Assembly: GCA_013306675.1 (NCBI GenBank)
Contig: JABLUY010000116.1
Span: 1-64,000, forward strand
Origin: Thraustochytrium sp. TN22
Taxonomy: Eukaryota; Sar; Bigyra; Thraustochytrida; Thraustochytriidae
Direction of reading: 5' to 3'
DNA: 64,000 nt
Shown: positions 17,942 to 25,434 of the stretch, piece after piece
Position numbering within the stretch: position 1 is the first letter of the stretch
How the letters are laid out: each line of letters starts with the position of its first letter
The notes under the pieces: generated by a model
Databases searched by the model: none
What the model was told of the DNA's origin: nothing
The model's input: the letters and a program-made list of their open reading frames with translations, nothing else
Position numbers and translations under genes: made by a program

Positions 17942-19009
17942 TTATTTCACAAACGGAAGCGGCTCTGTCACGGTGACATTGCCGCCAGAGAGCACCACGC
18001 CGATGCGCTTCGCGTCAGGGTGCGACGCGAGAAAATTCGAGGCGAAGGCGCTTGAGAGCATGGCCGCGACGCCGACGGCCGCGGATGGCTCGATGACGAT
18101 CTTCATGCGCTCAAACACCAGTCTCATGGCGTCCACGATCTCGTCCTCAGACACGGTGAGCACCTCGTCGACCAGGTCGCGCACCACGGGCCACGTGTTG
18201 CTGCCCAAGGTCGTGCGCAGGCCGTCCGCAACGGTTGCGGGCACCAGGCCATCTCGGTGGCCCTGCAGCTCGCCGCTCGCCTTGGAACGCGCTGCATCGT
18301 CTGCCAGCGCCGGCTCCGCCGCGATGATGCAGGTCTGCGGGCTCAGCGCGCGCAGCGCCACGGCAGCGCCAGACAGCAGACCGCCGCCCCCGACCGGGAC
18401 GATGACGACGTCCAGCGGGTCGCCTTGGATCTGCGCCCAGAACTCTGCCATGAGCGTGCCCTGACCCGCCATGACGAGCGGATCGTTGGACGGATGCACC
18501 TCCAGGGCGCCGGTCTGCTGCGCGATCTCCGCCGTGCGCTCGGCGCGTGCCGCCGCGTCCACCTCCTCGATGCTGGCCCCGTAGTCACGCATGGCGTCCA
18601 CCTTGGCGCGCGGCGCGCCTTTGGGGACAACGATGGTCACGGGCGCGCCGCGCAGCCGGCCGGCCAGCGCCAGCGCCTGGCCGTGGTTGCCTGAGCTGTG
18701 CGTGACGAAGCCGGCGGGCGGCGCCTCCGCCTGCGCGAAGACCGCGTTGCAGGCGCCGCGGAATTTGAAGGCGCCCACCTTCTGAAAGTTCTCACATTTG
18801 AAGAAGACCTCACCGGCGCCCTCGCGCCCGAACACCCTGGCTGCCAACGTCGAGCTCGTCAGCACGGGCGTTCGCTTCGCGTGCGGCGCCACGCGTCGCG
18901 CCGCAGCCGCCACATCCGCCGCGGTGATGGCCTGCGCGCGGCTGCCCACAGCAACCCGCGCGGCCGCCGCTTCCAGCGCTGCTGCGCCCGCAAGCAGCGG
19001 GTCCGCCAT
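17942..19009 (-). CDS. SRR: Serine racemase-like PLP enzyme
   Basis: A fold-type II PLP enzyme, expected to racemise L-serine to D-serine and to eliminate water from serine. 355 residues from the ATG at 19009; a TTG further out was not used. The PLP lysine is Lys82 in VGAFKFRGA. THSSGNHGQALALAG binds the substrate carboxylate and PVGGGGLLSG is the phosphate loop. NTWPVVRDLVDEVLTVSEDEI and the end LSGGNVTV align closely with animal serine racemases; the Ser/Gly pattern distinguishes it less clearly from biosynthetic threonine deaminase, which has an extra C-terminal ACT-like domain absent here. No clear targeting peptide. Threonine/serine dehydratase is the main alternative. Confidence 0.88.
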   Translation of the reverse strand: MADPLLAGAAALEAAAARVAVGSRAQAITAADVAAAARRVAPHAKRTPVLTSSTLAARVFGREGAGEVFFKCENFQKVGAFKFRGACNAVFAQAEAPPAGFVTHSSGNHGQALALAGRLRGAPVTIVVPKGAPRAKVDAMRDYGASIEEVDAAARAERTAEIAQQTGALEVHPSNDPLVMAGQGTLMAEFWAQIQGDPLDVVIVPVGGGGLLSGAAVALRALSPQTCIIAAEPALADDAARSKASGELQGHRDGLVPATVADGLRTTLGSNTWPVVRDLVDEVLTVSEDEIVDAMRLVFERMKIVIEPSAAVGVAAMLSSAFASNFLASHPDAKRIGVVLSGGNVTVTEPLPFVK

Positions 19010-19511
19010 GCCCCAGTGGCGCCGCGGTGATTCTTCACGTTGGATTTGGTTTTGCTTGCTCTGTCTCAAGGCTTGCGTTTGCGGCGGAAAGCAGCATCTT
19101 CAAGTTCTAACCTTGACCCTCCCTTTGCGCGCCCGTCGGCGGCTACGTCGAGCGACTCGGGCCGCCAAGGCCTGTGCCAGCAAGGCATTGGCTCCAAATG
19201 GTCGCGCGAACGTCAAGCTGGCTCAAGAGCATGTGGCTATCAGTCACAGTCAGTGTCCGAGGAGTCACGGTCGTAAGCGAGTCACTGTGATGTGTCACTA
19301 CAGTCCCCATGCAGGTTCCCGCATTTGCACACTGCAGCATGGGAATGCGAACCTTCGCGTGTGGACGCATGTGGACACCGCGGATACCGCGCCACGGCGC
19401 GGTTTGACTCGTCGCGCCGAGCTCCGCGCAGCAGCAGGCAGCTCTGGATGCTCCGCAGCTCGCGCGACCGAGCAGACCCCCAAAACTAAGCTGGAACCGC
19501 AGCGCAGCAGG
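19010..19511. promoter_or_regulatory. Divergent spacer, serine racemase and BART gene
   Basis: 502 bases between opposite starts. It contains TTCAAGTT at 19099-19106, 89 bases outside the SRR start, and several GTCAC repeats at about 19240-19300. No gene seen. Confidence 0.5.
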
Positions 19512-20106
19512 ATGGAATCCAAGACGCACGAGGAGAGCAAGTGCCCGTATGCGGGCGGCCGTGGCGACCACGGCGACGGCGACCTTGGCCGCATCGTAAG
19601 TTGCGTTGTCAGGCAGTATGTGTTGGAGGGTGAGACTGACCGTGGGAGAGATGACTACAGATGAAGGCGCGGGGCAAGGGTGACGTGATCAGCAACCTGT
19701 ACCCGTTCTACCAGTCCAAGATTGCCTTTGGCCTGGACGAGTTTTACCGCGAGCACCTCGACGAGTTTGAGCCCGACGAGGAGGAGAACAAGCTCGTCTA
19801 TTGGGACATCTTCAAGGAGTTCGAGCAGCTCTTCGAGAGCTACCTCGAGGAGTTTATTGAGGAGCAGCAAATCGACCGCGCCGAGTTCCGAGAGCAGCTC
19901 CGCGAGGCGTCCGAAGGTGTACGTTTGCTTTGGTAGGAGCGAGGGTCGAGGGTGGCGGAAACTGACGTCGCTATGACGCTTGACAGGCTGACAAGCGGTC
20001 TTGCTTCCTCGTCAAGATGGTGGCCGCGCAGACCGACTTTGACTTCTTCGTGACTCTCATGAAGGACAAGGCTCGCGATGCGCGTAGCAAGACCTCTCAC
20101 AAGTGA
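19512..20106 (+). CDS. BART-domain protein, ARL2BP-like
   Basis: Three exons are inferred: 19512-19595, 19661-19918 and 19987-20106, giving 153 residues. Introns begin GTAAGT and GTACG and end CAG. An earlier GT in the second donor region would put a stop in frame, so GTACG is chosen. The BART fold is recognisable: FEPDEEENKLVYWDIFKEF, the conserved E-N-K-L-x-Y block, then FESYLEEFIEE, and after the intron FLVKMVAAQTDFDFFVTLMKD. In animals such proteins (ARL2BP, CFAP36) bind Arl2/Arl3-type GTPases and act at mitochondria or cilia. The C-terminus is short. The last part of the coding sequence and the following bases are duplicated in tandem (20078-20177). Confidence 0.75.
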
Positions 20107-20177
20107 GACCTGTCTTTGCGCGTACGTATGCGCGTAGCAAAACCTCCCACAAGTGAGCCCTGTCTTTGCGCGTACGT
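20078..20177 (+). repeat. 50-bp tandem duplication across the BART stop codon
   Basis: Copy 1 is 20078-20127 and copy 2 is 20128-20177, with 47 of 50 bases equal. The stop codon in copy 1 ends translation, so copy 2 is 3' UTR. Confidence 0.9.
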
Positions 20178-20550
20178 GCGCTTCGAGCCTTGCGCTCAAC
20201 GCGCTGCCTTTTGATTGTCAATGAAATGCAAAATCCAACTCGCAAGAACTGTTCTTTGTTTTGGTGCGAGGGCCCGGGCGACTCGAAGCGCCCACTGGCC
20301 ACTCTGGCTTGCAGGCTCGCGACCTCAGCAGTGGCAGCTGACCGTGAGTGCTTCTGCCTGGTAATGAGCGTGCATGGTGCTGCCTTTGTGTGACTCCCGA
20401 CCTCCGAGCTCCGTCGGCCCAACCTGACCTGACATTGCACGCGCGTTGGCTCGTTGTCGTCGAGGCAGTCAAAGCCCAAAGCCCGCGCACAGAGCCGCGT
20501 GCCCGCACGGCCTCGCCGCTCAAGCTCGCGGAGCAGCTCGCGCAGCAAGC
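20178..20550. other. Spacer before the DUF2252 gene
   Basis: 373 bases with no gene or clear motif; presumed 3' UTR and promoter. Confidence 0.4.
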
Positions 20551-21981
20551 ATGACGCGCCTGGCCCGAGCCGCGTTCGTGGCGCTCCTGGCCGTGGTGGC
20601 CATGACGATGGTGGCGAGCACGGCGAGCGCCGCGACGCGCAGGGAAGAGGTCCGCGCGGCCGTGGAAGCGGACCTGGAGGGGCTGGCGGTGCAGACCCGC
20701 GCGGAGAAACTGGCGCTGCTGCGCGAGGGCGAGTTCGCCTTCTTCCGAGGCACGGCGCGGCTCTTCTTCGAGGACGTGGCGCGGTCACCGCCGCCGGCCT
20801 CGGTGCTCGAGGGCCAGGGCAACCTCTCAACGTGGATCTCGGGAGACGCGCATGTGCAGAACTTTGGCGCCTTCGACGACGACCGCGGGCGCGTGGTCTT
20901 CGACCTGAACGACTTCGACGAGTCCTTGGTGGGGGACTTTCGGCTGGACCTGTGGCGGCTCTCAACGTCCGTCGTGGTGGCCTGCAGAGAGGGCCGCGCC
21001 ATCGTGCCGGACTGGAGCATGGCGGTGTGCGAGACGGCGGTGACGGCGCTGGTTTCGGCATATCTGAAGCAGCTGGCGCTTTTTGTGGGCAACGATGACG
21101 AGCTGTCCTTTGAGATGGTGCGCGAACGCGCGTATGGGCGTCTGGACAACTTCTTGGAGGACGTGGAGCGCAAGAAGTCGCGCAAGAAGATGATCAAGAA
21201 GTGGACGCGGTCAGGGGAGGACGGTGGGCAGCGGCGCTTCGACCTGCGACTGGACACGCTCGGCGAGGTGTCGCCAGAGACGACGGCGTCCCTCAAGGGT
21301 GCGCTGGAGGCGTACTGCGAGGGCGTGTCGCCGGAGCTGCGGCCGAGCGCGGCGTCGTACTTTGCGGTCAAGGACGTGGCGCACCGACTCAAGGCCGGTC
21401 TGGGGTCCTACGGGACGACGCGGTATTACGTGTTGGTGGAGGGACCGACGGAGGCAGAGTACGACGACCTGATTTTGGACATCAAGGTGCAGCGGGACCC
21501 GCACTCGGCGCTGGCGGTGCCGGCGGCCTCGGAGGCGGCGCTCATGGGGTCGGCCCGCGTGGCGCACCTGGAGGGTGCGCGCGTGGCGCTCGCGAATCGC
21601 GCGCTGCTGACGCACGCCGACCTGACCTTGGGCAATGCCAGCTTTGACGGCGGGAGCTATTCGGTGCGGCAGCGCAGCCCGTTCAAGGCCTCGTTTGACA
21701 TGACGGAGCTGCACTCGGAGACGCGTTGGCGCAAGCTCGCGGAGCAGTGGGGTCAGGTGCTGGCCGCTGCGCACGCGCGCAGCGACGACGACTTTGACAG
21801 CACGCTGGTGCCGTACAGCTTTGAGGCGGTGGTGACGGCCGCAGTGGCCGGGCGCGCGGACTCCATGGCGCAAGAGATGTGGACCTTTGCCGAGGCGGCT
21901 GCTCGGCGCGTGTCGTCTGACTTTGCGCTCTTTCTCGAGCTGTTTCCGAGCGCGGGAGCGGCCCTGCTGGAGGAGCTGTGA
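20551..21981 (+). CDS. DUF2252 family protein with signal peptide
   Basis: 476 residues. The first 27 form a classic signal peptide (two Arg, a long Ala/Val/Leu core, cleavage near STASA-AT). The rest is a DUF2252 domain, a family known mainly from bacteria. EFAFFRGTARLFFEDVA is the opening block. WISGDAHVQNFGAF (GDAH at residues 98-101) and VVFDLNDFDES are the two conserved Asp motifs. YFAVKDVAHRLKAGLGSYG follows, and a second His-Ala-Asp block (LLTHADLTLGN) comes late. GDAH-x2-N and the D-F-D motif recall kinase-like or aminoglycoside-phosphotransferase catalytic loops, so phosphotransfer is conceivable but unproven. Function is unknown. The signal peptide puts it in the secretory route. 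Intronless; bacterial origin is an inference. Confidence 0.85.
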   Translation: MTRLARAAFVALLAVVAMTMVASTASAATRREEVRAAVEADLEGLAVQTRAEKLALLREGEFAFFRGTARLFFEDVARSPPPASVLEGQGNLSTWISGDAHVQNFGAFDDDRGRVVFDLNDFDESLVGDFRLDLWRLSTSVVVACREGRAIVPDWSMAVCETAVTALVSAYLKQLALFVGNDDELSFEMVRERAYGRLDNFLEDVERKKSRKKMIKKWTRSGEDGGQRRFDLRLDTLGEVSPETTASLKGALEAYCEGVSPELRPSAASYFAVKDVAHRLKAGLGSYGTTRYYVLVEGPTEAEYDDLILDIKVQRDPHSALAVPAASEAALMGSARVAHLEGARVALANRALLTHADLTLGNASFDGGSYSVRQRSPFKASFDMTELHSETRWRKLAEQWGQVLAAAHARSDDDFDSTLVPYSFEAVVTAAVAGRADSMAQEMWTFAEAAARRVSSDFALFLELFPSAGAALLEEL

Positions 21982-22179
21982 GCGTGCCAGCAGCATGCAT
22001 GCCTCGTTGAGCGCGCCGAGAAAAGAAAAAAAAACGAGAACTGCCTGTGAGCGTGCCAAAACATGTAAGCTTATGAAACACTGAAATTTGGTGGCACCAG
22101 TAGTTACCCCTGGTACCAACCACCGGGTCCCGACCTTTTTCTCTCTGCAGTTTTGTTCTACCAGTATCCACGACACACA
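21982..22179. other. Convergent 3' spacer
   Basis: 198 bases between the stops of the DUF2252 and SohB-like genes, with an A-rich run near 22020-22034. No gene. Confidence 0.5.
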
Positions 22180-23655
22180 TCAGAGCCTGGCGCGCAGCCT
22201 GCGCGGGCTGACGACGTGTTGCAGCGCCTGCATGGCGGCCTGCGCGTCGAGGCGCAGCGCGGAAACCACAGAGCAGGCGTCGCGGTAGATGGCGCGCAAG
22301 CCAAAGTCCATGTCCTCGAGGTCGAGGTATTCCCAGAGTAGGGAGGAGAGGACGCGGCGCGGCTTGGGACGCTTGAGGGACATGGCGATGAGGTCCCGGC
22401 CGTCGAGCTCGAGCTGGTGGAGCAGCTCATCGCTGGTCATGAGGTCGTCAACGAGGCCGCGTTCCTTGGCCTGGAGGGCAAGCCAGGCCTCGCCGGTACT
22501 GGTGGCGTCAATGTCGACAGCGGGGCGGTTGGCGGTGACGTGGTCCTTGAAGGCGGTGTGGATGGCCTCAAGCTCCTCGCGAAACTTGTCCATGCCCTCC
22601 TCGGTGTTCTCGGCGAGCGTGTGCACAGTACGCTTGTAGCGACCGGCGGTGAAGAGCAGGTAGTCAACGCCGATGCGGTCCTTGAGCAGGCGGTGAAAGT
22701 TGGGCAGTTCCGCGACGACACCGATGGAGCCGATGAGCGCAAAGGGCGCCGCGACGATGCGGTCGGCGCAGCAGGCCATCATGTAGCCCCCGCTGGCGGC
22801 GACCTCGTCGATGCACACGGTGACCTTGATGCCAGCCTTGCGCAGGCGCAGCAGGTGCGAGGCGGCCAGGCCGTAGTCGGTGACGGAGCCGCCGGGCGAG
22901 GCCAGACGAATGACGACCTCGTCGAACTTGCAGGCGGCGTGCAGCAAGAAGGAGACGGCGTCGCGCAAGAAGGCGACCCACTCGGTGGTGCCGGAGGGCA
23001 GGCGGCGCGGCGAATCGGCGCCGGCGATGTCCTCGGCGTCGCCGATGCTCTCGTAGTCGGCGAAGTCAAGCACGAAGACGGTGGGGCTGAGCGCGCGCAG
23101 CACGTCGCGCGGGCTCTTGCCTGCCTCGAGCTCGCCGCGCACGCGGTCCTCGAGGCCCTTTTCCTTTTCGAGCAGTCGCTGGCGGCGCTCCTTGCGCTGG
23201 CGCTCGTAGGCGTCCTGGAAGAGCTCCTGGATGTCGGCTGGGAACCAGAACGGCATGAAGCCCGCGGTCTCCTCCATGCGCTCCACCTCGGCGCGCCAGC
23301 GCTTGTTGAGCACGCGGAAGTCGAAGACGGCGGGGCTGCCGGCGCTGCCGGGGCTCAGGCGCGCGTGCGTGGGCGCCAGCGGCACGGCCGGCGCCGGCGG
23401 CTGCCGCAGCGCGGGCAGCAGCAGGCCGGCGCCGGCCGCGCCCAGCGCCAAGCCCGCCGTGTCCAGGCGCACCGCGCTGCGCGCGCCGGCCACGAGCGGC
23501 GCGCGGTGCTGCCACGCCGCCAGCGCCGCGCCGCCCGCCAGCGCCGCCACGCCCGCCCACCGCCGCTCGCGGCTCAGCGCCGGCTCGCTCGCCAGCTCGC
23601 GCCGCTCCTGCTCGGCCCACGCCTCGCGCCGCTCGTCCCCCTCCTCCGCGCCCAT
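22180..23655 (-). CDS. SohB-type signal peptide peptidase (S49 Ser-Lys protease)
   Basis: 491 residues from the ATG at 23655. Two hydrophobic segments lie near residues 35-80, then a long charged helix (RQRKERRQRLLEKEKG), then the S49 protease domain. The domain matches bacterial SohB block by block: VIRLASPGGSVTDYGLAASHL, then IDEVAASGGYMMACCADRIV, then GSIGVVAELPNFHRLL. The catalytic dyad is present: Ser288 in AASGGY and Lys341 in GRYKRT. It ends in a tail absent from SohB. A second in-frame ATG at 23913 would add 86 residues beginning MASRFLSPAICHLRLLGRL, which looks like a mitochondrial presequence, so the true start may be there. Family members are membrane-bound proteases in bacteria and plastids. 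Here an organelle is likely but not shown. Confidence 0.87.
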   Translation of the reverse strand: MGAEEGDERREAWAEQERRELASEPALSRERRWAGVAALAGGAALAAWQHRAPLVAGARSAVRLDTAGLALGAAGAGLLLPALRQPPAPAVPLAPTHARLSPGSAGSPAVFDFRVLNKRWRAEVERMEETAGFMPFWFPADIQELFQDAYERQRKERRQRLLEKEKGLEDRVRGELEAGKSPRDVLRALSPTVFVLDFADYESIGDAEDIAGADSPRRLPSGTTEWVAFLRDAVSFLLHAACKFDEVVIRLASPGGSVTDYGLAASHLLRLRKAGIKVTVCIDEVAASGGYMMACCADRIVAAPFALIGSIGVVAELPNFHRLLKDRIGVDYLLFTAGRYKRTVHTLAENTEEGMDKFREELEAIHTAFKDHVTANRPAVDIDATSTGEAWLALQAKERGLVDDLMTSDELLHQLELDGRDLIAMSLKRPKPRRVLSSLLWEYLDLEDMDFGLRAIYRDACSVVSALRLDAQAAMQALQHVVSPRRLRARL

Positions 23656-23972
23656 CGCGCTCGCGCCGTTCGTTCTCTCTCTGTCGCGTCGGCCGGAGAT
23701 GACGCTCTGCGCTCTGCGCTCTGCTCGCTCCTGTTGAGTCACTCTTCGTGTCAGCAAGCATGATGATGTCGTCCGAGTCGAGTGAGCCAGATGATGATGA
23801 TGAGCAAAGCGCACGCGCGCATCACCAGCAAGCGAGCGTACAGCACCGGCGCCGTGCAATCGGCCAAGCAGCCTGAGATGGCAGATGGCAGGGCTCAAGA
23901 ATCGCGAGGCCATGCGAGGCCAAGGAGCTGTAACTTCGTGCCACTGTCTCGAGGGAGAGAAGCCGAAGCCTA

Positions 23973-24180
23973 CTAACTTACATGCTCTGCTCTTGACCGC
24001 ACCTCGCCGTTGGCAGCGTCCTCGCCGCCTTTCCAGCCCATGCCGCGCAGCATGGCCATGCCAAAGTCCTCGATCGGCATGCCTTTGAACTGCTCCTCGC
24101 TCGAGTCTGGCAGCTGCGCCAGGTGCCGCTCGAAGCGCTCCTCTTTGTCAAGGGCAGGAGAAATGTGAGGCCCATGTGCT
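23973..24180 (-). pseudogene. Orphan G-patch exon, Spp2/GPKOW-like
   Basis: A frame with no usable ATG before the domain. It contains KEERFERHLAQLPDSS and then MPIEDFGMAMLRGMGWKGGE. The latter is the G-patch of the splicing factor Spp2/GPKOW, which activates the DEAH helicase Prp2. The coding stretch ends right at a strong donor, GTAAGT, at 23981-23976, so it looks like an internal exon. I find no matching upstream exon (that DNA is the HSDL2-like gene) and no downstream exon before the SohB-like gene. It is either a gene fragment or an exon of a transcript overlapping its neighbours. Confidence 0.6.
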
Positions 24181-24288
24181 GAAGCACTTGCCAAGGACGT
24201 GCACACACTGACTGTGTGATGAGACACCGTGCATGGCGAGCAAGCAGTCAGGTTCAATGCATGTGGGCAGACTCTCTTCAAATTTAAG

Positions 24289-25308
24289 TTAGAGCTTGGA
24301 AGGCTTGGGCGCGCGGACGATGGCACGGCCGCGCTTGCTGAGCTCTTTGCCGGCGCCGGCGGAGAGCTCGGCCATGGAAGGGGGCTCGTGACCGGGAACG
24401 ACCTGGTAGCGGGAAAAGTCGTCCATGCCGCAGCTGCGGAGGAGGTCCTCGTCGATGAGCGTGTTGCCGGAGTAGCCGAGGCCCTTGGAGATGAGAACGA
24501 GCACGCAGTCGCTGATGATGGTGGCCTTGCGCCACATCTCGGGCGAGCCGAGCTGGTGGTTGATGGAGGCCAGGCTCTCGATGACGGTGCGAGGCCAAAG
24601 CGTGTTGGCGGCGATGACACCCGGGTTCTCCTGAGCGGCACCAAGCGCGACGAGCGTCATGCCGTGCTTGGAGATGAAGTACGCGGTCTTGCCGGCGACG
24701 CCGTTGGTGGAGATGGGCGGACTCATGTTGATGACAAAGCCGGAGCCGGCCTTCTTCATGTGCGGCAAGCAAGCTTTGGTCATCATAAAGGTGCCGCGCG
24801 CGTTGACCTCATAGATGAGATCGGCGCGCTTCATGGGCGTGTCCTCGATGTCGTGCCACCACAGGCTGCTGGCGTTGTTGATGAGGATGTCGATGCGCCC
24901 GAAGGTGCGCATGGTCTGCTCGATGCACTTCGCCACGTCCTCCTCGCTGCGCACGTCCACCTGGAGCGGCAGCGCCTCCACGCCCAGCTTCACGCACTCC
25001 TCCGCCACCGAAAAGATGGTGCCGGGCAGCGTTGGGTGCGGCTCTGTCGTCTTGGCAGCGATCACCACGTTGCACCCGAGCTTGGCCAGCGCCAGCACGC
25101 ACTCGCGCCCAATGCCGCGGCTCGCGCCCGTGCAGATGGCCACCTTGCCCTTGACGCTGCGCGCCACGCCATTAGTCTTCTTCCTTCAAGTCCCCATTCT
25201 CCGTCCTCGTCCTCGTCCTCGTCCTCGTCCTTGCCGACGCCGCCCCCGCCGCCTTCTCCTCCTCCGTCACACCTACTCGGGCCGCAGGAGCGCCTCATCG
25301 AAGGTCAT
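24289..25308 (-). CDS. HSDL2-like short-chain dehydrogenase
   Basis: NAD(P)-dependent SDR of the hydroxysteroid dehydrogenase-like 2 type, peroxisomal or mitochondrial in animals. The large exon (25156-24289) lacks an ATG. A short first exon, 25308-25277, with donor GTAGGT and acceptor CAG gives the start MTFDEALLRPDVKGK and 299 residues in all. The cofactor motif is TGASRGIG, then the family-specific IAAKTTEPHPTLPGTI. NNAS is the structural motif. The usual Y-x3-K is present as YFISK in AGKTAYFISKHGM, with the Ser on INMSPPIS. LWPRTVIES and the conserved PGH near the C-terminus match HSDL2. The SCP2 domain of animal HSDL2 is missing. The last three residues are SKL, a type 1 peroxisomal targeting signal, so peroxisomal location is likely. 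Confidence 0.88.
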
Positions 25309-25400
25309 GCTGGCTGTGCGGGCTGTGGTCGCCGTCCTCCTCGCCGTCGCCACGCTTGCTGCCGCTTTGCGCTGCTGCTTCCCTGCGCCGCCGCCGCCGC

Positions 25401-25434
<34 letters not shown>

